Made by a program: the position numbers and the translations under genes
The notes under the pieces: model-generated
The model's database searches: none
Seen by the model: only the letters and a program-made list of their open reading frames with translations
Told to the model about the DNA's origin: nothing
Assembly (NCBI GenBank): GCA_001579985.1
Contig: LRSR01012691.1
Location: forward strand, 1-21,986
DNA from: Hypsibius dujardini
Taxonomy: Eukaryota; Tardigrada; Eutardigrada; Parachela; Hypsibiidae
Reading direction: 5' to 3'
Length of the DNA: 21,986 bases
Shown: positions 1 through 9,026 of the stretch, piece after piece
Numbering within the stretch: position 1 is the stretch's first letter
Layout: each line of letters starts with the position of its first letter

Positions 1-600
1 TTCTCTTTCTTGTAACCGACCACGTCGCGTCGCTGGAAGATTTGCAATGTCAACAATGCCATTTTGAGTCGTGGCCTTGTTATCTATTGACTCCCCCATC
101 GTACGCTTACCCGCAAAACTGTAAGTTTGGAGCATTTAATACCGTCTATAAGACGAGAATGGTGGGGAAATTTGACAGGACGGAAGCTTGGAGAAAAGTT
201 GAACATGTTGTCTTCCATGTGTTCGTCCAAGACGTCCCTCCACGAATGCCCCGAAATAATTGGGTCACAATGCGATTCGCTGATCGCCGCATTTTTTCTG
301 AATTCACCATGAAAAACGGGTGCCATTTTTTGCTTGCAGTTATACCGGACCGGCGGAATTGATGTTTTTGTGCAAGGGGGATAAGGAAGGAGTGACGCAT
401 CATAACAACGACACACGACACCTGCCAATTATCTCTCGCTGTCTTGCAAAAAAAACGACGTGACTCACGCATCTCACGCCAAGGTGAAATCGATTGAAGG
501 ATTTGTTAGTCATCACCGTCGCGTTTGGCGGGGGATATGGAAGGTACGCGATGAGGCATGGTCGTTCGGAGGAGGAGGCTGCCAGAGAAAGATAATCGAC
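1..600. other. Upstream flank of lgl, no recognised gene
   Basis: Several overlapping short frames on both strands, none with a recognisable protein motif. I see no clear TATA box or other core promoter. It probably holds upstream flank or promoter sequence of lgl. Confidence 0.4.
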
Positions 601-1097
601 AACACTGACAAATTGATCACGCATCCTTGTGTGCACTGCCGTTTTCTCGCGTTCCTGCTGTTGCATTTCGCTTTCTAGTCCAGGTGAGGGTCATTTTATG
701 GTGTGTTTGCCTGGTAAGACATTGAGATTACTGAATTGGGAATAGTTTTTGAAGTGGCCGAAGATTAATTCAGTGTCATTGCATTGATTGATCGATTGTT
801 GCGTTTCAATTAATTGCAGCTTGCGTGAGTCGATTGATTGATTGATTGAACACTGACAAATTGATCACGCATCCTTGTGTGCGTTGCCGTTTTCTCGCGT
901 TCCTGCTGTTGCAATTCGCTTCCTAGTCCAGGCGAGGGTCATTTTATGGTGTGTTTGCCTGGTTGGACGTTGAAATTGCTGAATTGGGAATGGTTTTTGA
1001 AATGGTCGTAGATTAAGTCATTGTTATTGCATTGATTGATTGATTGATTGTCACATTACAATTACTTGCAGGTTGGCTGAGTTGATTGATTGATTGG
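601..1097 (+). repeat. 248-bp tandem duplication, two copies
   Basis: Copy 1 is 601-848 and copy 2 is 849-1097. Both begin AACACTGACAAATTGATCAC and share CGTTTTCTCGCGTTCCTGCT, the CTAGTCCAG/GGGTCATTTTATGGTGTG block and a GATT-repeat end, with scattered substitutions. Each copy contains a CAG-donor block and a downstream ttgcag acceptor, so the duplicated unit looks like a 5' UTR exon plus its intron, directly upstream of lgl exon 1. Confidence 0.85.
684..689 (+). promoter_or_regulatory. Candidate 5' UTR splice donor (lgl leader)
   Basis: TAGTCCAG|GTGAGG is a good donor. It could splice to the acceptor ending at 819 or 1071, the latter leading into the exon that carries the lgl ATG. In duplicate copy 2 the matching donor reads CAG|GCGAGG (932). 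Inference only; no transcript evidence. Confidence 0.4.
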
Positions 1098-1190
1098 CGA
1101 TAGCAACCTGAGCCTGGTTATTATTTTGCCGGACTCTGGTCGTTGAAGGACTGCGAATATTTTTTCCTGATCGACGAGCTGCACCTGGGA

Positions 1191-1289
1191 ATGGCGACGA
1201 ATTTGTGGAAGTACATTCGCAGCAAGGCGCACGGGCCGGAGCAGGATGCACGGCAGAAGACAGCGAAGGAGCTGCTGTCGTTTAAAAAG
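1191..1289 (+). CDS. lgl: lgl coding exon 1 (start exon)
   Basis: Encodes 33 residues, beginning MATNLWKYIRSK and ending AKELLSFKK, then donor GTAATG, phase 0. The short basic start followed by a (K/R)ELxxF-K segment matches the N-terminus of fly and human Lgl. The frame is open upstream to a TAG at about 1102, with no earlier ATG. A splice acceptor (ttgcag) ends at 1071, so the transcribed exon may begin at 1072. Confidence 0.85.
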
Positions 1290-4200
1290 GTAATGGGAGT
1301 GAGTCATATGTTCTGATAACGGCCGGCGTTTTCGAATTCTAGCTGGCCTTTGGTGGCGGCGTTATCTAAGCAAATAGAGAATTATTAAAGAGTTCGCTGC
1401 AGAGCCGTTGTGCTGATCGGTGTTTGGGATGGGGAAGTAGTGAAGCTTTCCTCCTGAAAAGACATCGGCACCGGAAGCCTCTTTTTATTCCCTCTAGGTT
1501 TTGAATGGGACGTAAAACATAACAGCTAGTCGTTAGAGATTGTTTTAACGCACTAAGATAATGAAAATTTATAGATTGGCATGTGCAACTGTTTTTGCAC
1601 AAAACAATTCGATAACAACTGTTGTCTTATATATACTTACAAATTAAAAATATAATTCAATGCATTTAATTTTTTAACTCAAAATCGGTTAGTTTTCTCT
1701 GTGGGATGTAGACTCAAATTTGGTATTTCCTGCATGTTTTTAAAATATTTTTTGGTGGTCGAAAAGGCGCTTTTTGATATGTTTGTTAAATGAATCAAGA
1801 TTTATGTATGTTATTATGTACAGTAAAATGATATTGTCCTTTATAATCAAAGTGTAGTCTAGTCTTTTAACTGTCAAATAATATGAAATGAAATTTAATT
1901 TTTATACCCCGAAGTACCGGGGTAAGACCTTTTCTTTGACATTAATTAAATTAATTAAATACACGTTTGCGGGAAATTATTATTATTAAAAATTTAATTT
2001 AAAGTTGTTTACAATTATTTTATTTCCAAATTTGCTCCTACAGAACCGCATTTGCTTGACTCAGCTAGCCCCATCGTTAAGTTCGTTAACACTAGATTTA
2101 TTCATGAGTTGATTGTTTAATTGATTTATGAATTATGCATTGTTATAGTCGCTGGCTTGATTGATTGATGAATTATACATTGTTTCAGTTACTTGCTTGA
2201 TTAGCTGGTGTGCTTTGACGGCCAAGTTTTTCACCAAGCTCTGCACTCTGTCACCTTCTTTTACCGCCTCGCCTCCGATCGTAAAAAGGCATTCATTTTC
2301 TCCAGCCCATTGGCCATTAGTGCAGCTTTGTTGCACTAATAACTCACCTACATCGATTCCTCCCCTCTACTCTAATAATTATTCAACAGATCCGTTAGAC
2401 TCACATTCTCTCTCGCACACATCGCCCACCGGCCGGTCAGTGGAAAGAGAGACAGAGAGCAAAAAAGTGAAGTTTGTTTTTTGTTGTACGGCCCAGTAGT
2501 GAGAAGTTAGGCGTAACGGATGAGAGTAGAGACGGACACACAGACACAGACACAGGCAGACAAGAAACACCATGAGGTCAAAACGGCACACTGCAATCGA
2601 TGCACAATTTACACATCTGCATTCGTTGTTGGTCCACTTGACTGGCAGTTGAGGCAGCAAGCAGCTGATGCTTGATTTTCTGCGTTAACTGGGGAGTTTT
2701 TTCCGGTGTGTGTTGGCCATGCTGTCATGGGGCCTGCCGCACGATATTTTACGGGATCATCATCATTATCGTCCAACAGCGCTAGCAAAGCTAAAAGACT
2801 CTTGGATTTCTCCTTTCAGACATCGCAGTATGGATTCCCGAATCGACCGTCGGCCCTGGCGTATGATGCTAAGTTGAATGTCATCGCGATTGGAACACGC
2901 AGCGGCAGTGTAAAAATGTAAGTTGGGACTGGATTTTGGGTGTTGTTGTCTGTCTTCTTCCTTCCTTGTCTGTTTAGCTACTTATTATCTATGTGTCTGT
3001 CTATGTTTCTGTTTGTGCTGTCCATGCTTTGGCGGTCTGAATTCTTGGCTGTATATGCGTCTGTTTGTTGTTTGATCGTTTGGCTGTCTGTCTTTCTGTT
3101 CGTCTGTCTGTTCGTCTGTCTGTCTCCTTGTTTATCTAGTGGTCGATTTATCAGTCTCCTTGATTATTTGTCTGCATTCTAATCTGCTTGGCTCTTTGTT
3201 GGTTATTTGTCTGCATGTCTGTCTGTCCGCATTCTCGTATGTCTGCCTGTTGTAGTAATCCCTGTCTCTCTGCCCGGGTGCCTGGCAGTTGCATTCTTTT
3301 CTGCGTGCATTTCTCGCCGGTTGTAAAAATCCCTTGTCTGTCTGTCTGTTTGTCTGTTTAGCTGTCTAGCTGTTTGTCTGTATGTCGGTTTGTCTGTCTA
3401 TCTGTCTGTCTAGTTATTTGTCTGTATGTCGGTCTGTCTGTCTATCTGTCTGTCTAGTTATTTGTCTGTATGTCGGTCTGTCTGTCTGTCAACCTGTTTG
3501 TCTGTCTGGTTGTTTGTCTGTCTTGTTGTCTGCATTCTTGGCTACCTACCTTGCCCGCTGGTTTTCTGTATCAATTCATGCCTTCCGGTGTGTGATGGGA
3601 ACTGTTTTGTTAGTGCTGACAAGTGAGGCGCGACGTTTTTGTTCACCTTCTCGCAAATTCAGCAGCAAAAATGGCCTTTATGCACAAAATGTAAATGTGG
3701 CAGTCTGAGTCAGATCTTTTGACCATTGCGCATGCGATGGATGAGTGGTGACGATTGATTTCGATTTCACCTTGCAAACAGAGGCGGTACGAGTGGGCAG
3801 AATTGGCTCGAGCGATGAGATTAATTCCCGCATCCTGCTTGAAGCGTGAAATTAAATCAATCACATAAAAAGTGTATGTCTGTCCTCTGTCTGTGTGAAG
3901 TTATGTATCTGTAACCAAGTTCACAATGCCGCGGTGTCGTCAACCGTTGTTGCGCGTCGTGTGGCGGGGGAAGACAGCAACATTTGTGGCGATTAAAAAG
4001 CAATTAATTTCCCATTTATTAGTGATGTTCTTTTTGATGTTGTAGATACGGCGCTCCGGGTGTGGAATGTTACGCACAGCACGACAACGACTCACCGGTG
4101 ACGAATTTGATCTTCCTTCCTGGTCAAGTAAGTCACGAGAGTGGCTGAGCGGTTGATTGATTGATTGAAACGACAGTGGTTGATTGATCTGTTGCAGAAA

Positions 4201-7200
4201 ATATTCCTGTGAGAATCATTATTCTGTCTGACGATTTGACTATTTCATTTTATATGATTTATATTTTTCCCTTTACTATCTAGTAATATAATAAATTTAA
4301 ACTTAATTCGCTTTTTTAATTTATATAAATTTGATTTTGTTGATTGGTGTCCAGACGGGGAAATTTTTGCGGTTTCCAGGGGAGGTTCATCTCCGTCTGC
4401 GAAGACAACACGCTATACCTGTGGGAGATAAACAGCCAGGATAACCGGACAACGATAGAATGTATCAACAGATCCGTCCTGGAAAGTCGGTATGAATTTG
4501 CCTGTGGAATGTGCTACCGAAATGTGAAGTACCGGCAGTTGGTGAAAGTTGTTTGCTTTTATTTCGCCCACACACACAGGTTGAAAAAGATATCAGCTGT
4601 TTGCCTATCATCCTTTTACGATCAACTCTACCTCGGCACGGAAGGCGGCAACATTTACGTCCTCGATGTGAACTCATTCGTGTTTGTGGAGGCGGCTGTT
4701 ATTCACCTTGACGCTGCAACGCAAAGGTAGGGGAGCGATGAGACGCTGAATGAAGTGGAAGCGGTGTCGAGGGTGTCCGTTGGACTTTATTATTATGAGA
4801 AACTTTATCGTTGCCGCAGTACGGAGGGCATTGCTCGTGTTGCTCCTGGGCCAGTGGAAGCTGTTGCGGAGCATCCGACGGATTCGGACCAGGTAACTGA
4901 CGCATCGACACTCGGACGAAAATAAAACACTACGGAGCGGTTCAGAGCTAGATAATTACGCAGGCAATAAGAAAAAAGTCAAGCAAAGCGACAGTCAGAT
5001 ATACGTACATAAAGACACAGGCAGGCAGGCCGGCATGCAGGCAGACAGGTATTTAGATATTCAGACAGAAAAATAGACTAAATAGTAAGCCAAATAGAGA
5101 GTCAGTCAAACAGATGGAATGATAGACATTCAGACAGTCAGGCAGAGTGGCAGACATTCAGACACACAGATTGACAGACAGACATTCAGACAGACAGAGA
5201 CAGAAAACTGATTTCTTGTTCTTGTAGCTGCTTATTGGATATAGCAAAGGATTGGTCGTGCTCTGGGACCTGAAGGAGAAGCGGTCTGTTCATTCCTACT
5301 GGGCGGGCCAGGTAAAGTACACTTACCTGCTTATAGATTCCACACTATTAGTGCAGCTGAGTCGAATTATGGAAGTTTTCTTCATTAGCAACTGGAATCG
5401 GTCTGCTGGGTGGGCGATGGATCTCGATTTGTTACATCGCACAACGACGGCAGTTACGTCGTGTGGGATCCCAGTAAGCCGACAGAGTCGCTGGAGAAGC
5501 CTAACGTCGTTTACGGCCCCTTCCCTTGTAAGCCCATACCAAAGATGTTGTGGCGCACCACCAAAGGCCCCAACCCGTTCCTCATCTTGTCCGGTGGGAT
5601 GCCGCGTTCGCGGTACGGTGACCACCAGACGGTAACGGTCATGCAGGGCGAGAAGCATGTTGTGTTTGATTTTACGTCGAAAGTTGTGGATTTCTTGACC
5701 ATTGGAGGGGAAGCTGGAGGTATGTAGAGAATCACCTGTCTTCCTGTTTGGGTTCCTGGTTTGTCTGTCTGTGTTCTTGTCAGTCTATCAATCCGATTGT
5801 CTGTGCCGTCCAGTCTGTTTGGTTGCCTGCCTTTCGGATTTGTTTGTGTGCCTGTACCTATCTGTTTGTTATTGTTCTGTATATCTGTCTTTCGGTCTGC
5901 TTGGTTGTCTAGCTTTTTGAATTGTCTATGTCCGCTTGTCTGACTTGTCGTTTTGTCTATCTATGTGTCTGTGTGTCTGTTTTTTTGTATGTCTGTCAGT
6001 CTGTCTGCCGGTCTACCTGCCTGCTGTCTAGGTCTGTCTGTTTGTCTCTCTCTCCGCTGTTCCATCCTGCCGTTTGTCTGTGTCTGTCTGTCTGCCTGCC
6101 TGTCTCTATGCATGCTTCTCTGAATTACGTCTATCTTCCAGACTCGGAAGAGCCCCGTGCGTTGATCGTCCTCCTCGAGGAGGAGCTCATTGCTGTTGAC
6201 CTCACCACCGACAAATGGCCGCTCTTCCAGCTGCCCTACCTCTTCGTCATCCACTCCTCCTCCATCACCACCTCGCACTACGTCGGTGACGTTTCCCCCG
6301 AACTGTGGACGTCCCTCACCGCCGCCGGACGCAGCCAAACGCGTGCCCAGTTCTCGCAAAAGCCCTGGCCGATATCCGGCGGTCTCGCTGTCCTCAATAA
6401 CGCCTCCAAAGACCACGAGATGTTGTTGACCGGCCACGAGGACGGATCGGTCCGCTTTTGGGACGTCTCCGGAGCGGTCATGAAGCTGATGTATACACTG
6501 ACCACGGCAAATCTTTTTCGTTTGGACGAGTTCGATGACGGTGATGCGTCAGAGTCGCCAGCGCCGCCGGAGGAGGAGGAAGAGGGTGAAGAATGGCCAC
6601 CATTCCGGAAGACGGGCAGTTTCGACCCGTACAGTGATGATCCGCGGTTAGCGGTGCAGAAGCTGGAGTTTTGCACGCGGAGTCACACACTGTTGGTGGC
6701 CGGCACGGCGGGTCAGATTGTGGTGTTAGACTTCAAGAAGACGCAGACACTTGGAAGGACGATCGAGGTAAGCGGTTAGCTTCGCGTCCTATTAACTGAA
6801 TGATTGGATTAATGGATAGTTTGAGGGTCCGTTTTGGGTTTGTGACTGTTTCGATTAAATCACTTGATTATGTTGGCCCTACTCTGAAACAACGCATCGG
6901 AGGGGAGGGGGTGTACTTTTTTTCCTGATTACCTTATTCCGATCCGAAAGCGTTCGTCACTCGCTACTCTGTACAAGATATTTTTACATTTGAGACAAGA
7001 GCGAAAATTAATGGATCGATGGACTGAGCTGGAGATGAGGAGTAACGTTTTGTTTTCATCTTGTCAGCACTTGACGGTCAGCTTGGTCGGCGATCGGGAC
7101 GGCTTTGTCTGGAAAGGCCATAGCGCCCTGAAACTGCGCAGCTCTGTGGTCAAATCCGAGTCAGGGTTCCAGCCGCAGCTGGTGGTGCAGCTGATGCCGC

Positions 7201-8860
7201 CGGCCACTTGCACCTCCATGACGATCCACTCCGACTGGCATTTGTAAGATTTTTCGCATTTACAGGGCATATACATTGACTGCCATAACCAAGCAGAGAA
7301 AAGTACAGTTTTTTCAATGTCACGGAACAGATTCGGAGCGGGGACAGCGCACGGCTTTATGCTGGTAGATTATATGCGTCGCAAACCGGTGATTACTCGA
7401 TGCACGCTGACCTCGCTGGAAGCGGCCAACGGGGTGGATCAGTCGATGACGCGACGAGGTGGTAAATCGTTCAAGAAGTCGCTGAGGGAGTCTTTTCGGA
7501 GGATGCGACGAGGCCGATCGCAAATGCAGCCGGCGAAGAAAGTGGCGCCTGGCGACCAGACTATAAGGTGCGTGAATCTTTCGCTGAATGAGCCGATCTG
7601 TCTGTTTATCTGTCTGGTCACTTGCCTATGTGTCGGTTTGTCTGTCTGTCTGTCTGTCTGCCTACCTGACTCACTGTCTGTCTGCCTGACTCACTGTACA
7701 TTCTTGAGGATTGTTTTGCCTTTCTGCCTTGTTGGTCCGTCTTGAACTGTTTATCCGTCGGAGTATGTTATGATTGCCTATCAAATGCTTCATTTCGCTG
7801 TTATTTAGGGCCAACGCACACGTCCTTGAGATCGAAGATACTCGTCCGGTGGAACGGCAGATTGAAGCCCGTCCTGTCGACAACGAAATGGCATCCGTGG
7901 TTCGGTGTATGCAGCTCGTTTCTTGCTACATTCTAAACAGTAAGCATTACAATACCCAGTCAATTCCGTCCAGTCTTTTCACCACTGCTTATTGCAACTA
8001 CGTCTCGCCGTTTTTTAGACGTGGTCAGTTCGCCGACATTCTGGGCCGGCACCAACAGCGGGTCTGTTTTCATCTACACTCTGGTCTTGCCGCTGGCGGA
8101 AAACCGCAAGGAGGAAGACGTCCACGCCAGTCTCAGTAAGGAGATTCAGCTGCGCCATCATGCACCCGTCGTGCATATCTCGGTGGTGGATTCACACGGG
8201 GCTCCGGTTGCGGAGAAGGCGTCGACCAAGGACTCTAGCGGCGATGGAAACGTGCAAAAAGTCATAATTTGCTCCGAAGAGCAGTTCAAGGTAAACCATC
8301 GTGGTTGACTAATGATCAAAGTCTGCAAGTGCATTGCCTATAACGGTTCTTGTTCTTACAGTTAATCTTGTCTGTCGGATTACCTGAGTTTACCTGTCGA
8401 TTTCTATCTGGCTGTTCTGGTGTCTGACTATCTGTTTGTTTGTCTGTTTGTCTGTGATCGCTTCTTAAATTCGGCTATTTTGCAGGTGTTCTACCTCCCC
8501 AGTCTGAAGCCATTTACGAAGTACAAGCTTACCGCGCACGAGGGTTCGCTTTTGCGAACTGCTCGTGAAGTGAAGTTTCTTAGCAAATCTGGTAATTGAG
8601 TAATAAAAAACTAGACTCACGTGTTGAGGGTTCCACTGGGTTGTCTTATTCACGCTTTTGAATGTTCCCTTTTGATTGTTCCCTCTAGACAATGACTTCA
8701 GCGAATACTGTCTGACGTGCCTGACCAACCAGGGAGACATCAGCATCTTCAGCCTGCCCGGGTTGTCACGTTACGTTAAGCAAGACTGCATCCGACGGGA
8801 AGACTGCCAGTAAGCCGATTCGTGCCCTGTCTTAATTATCTACCTTATTTTTGTCAGTCA

Positions 8861-8898
<38 letters not shown>

Positions 8899-8993
8899 GT
8901 CTGTCTGCCGGTCTGTCTGTCTGTTGTCTGTCTATCTGTCTTCCTTTCTGTCTGTCTGCTTGTCTGTATGTCTGTCTGTATGTCTGTATGTCA

Positions 8994-9026
<33 letters not shown>

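Larger units (their letters stand above)
1290..2819 (+). other. lgl intron 1 (1530 nt)
   Basis: Bounded by GTAATG and tttcag. It holds an AT-rich stretch (about 1600-2060), a GATT tract (2105-2190), and an open frame from 2706 into exon 2 that could be an alternative first exon. No other gene is seen. Confidence 0.75.

Noticed and set aside
84-666. Overlapping short frames on both strands at 42-678
   Set aside because: No recognisable motifs. Frames of 60-114 codons are expected by chance at this base composition.
4355-4379. Acceptor at 4354 as start of lgl exon 4
   Set aside because: It gives the wrong frame after exon 3; the acceptor at 4379 gives the conserved GRFISVCEDNTLYLWEI.
5961-6437. 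158-codon minus-strand frame over lgl exon 9 and intron 8
   Set aside because: Antisense shadow of a GC-rich conserved exon plus a stop-free repeat; no homology.
7320-7523. Minus-strand frame over lgl exon 11
   Set aside because: Shadow of the conserved basic aPKC block on the + strand.
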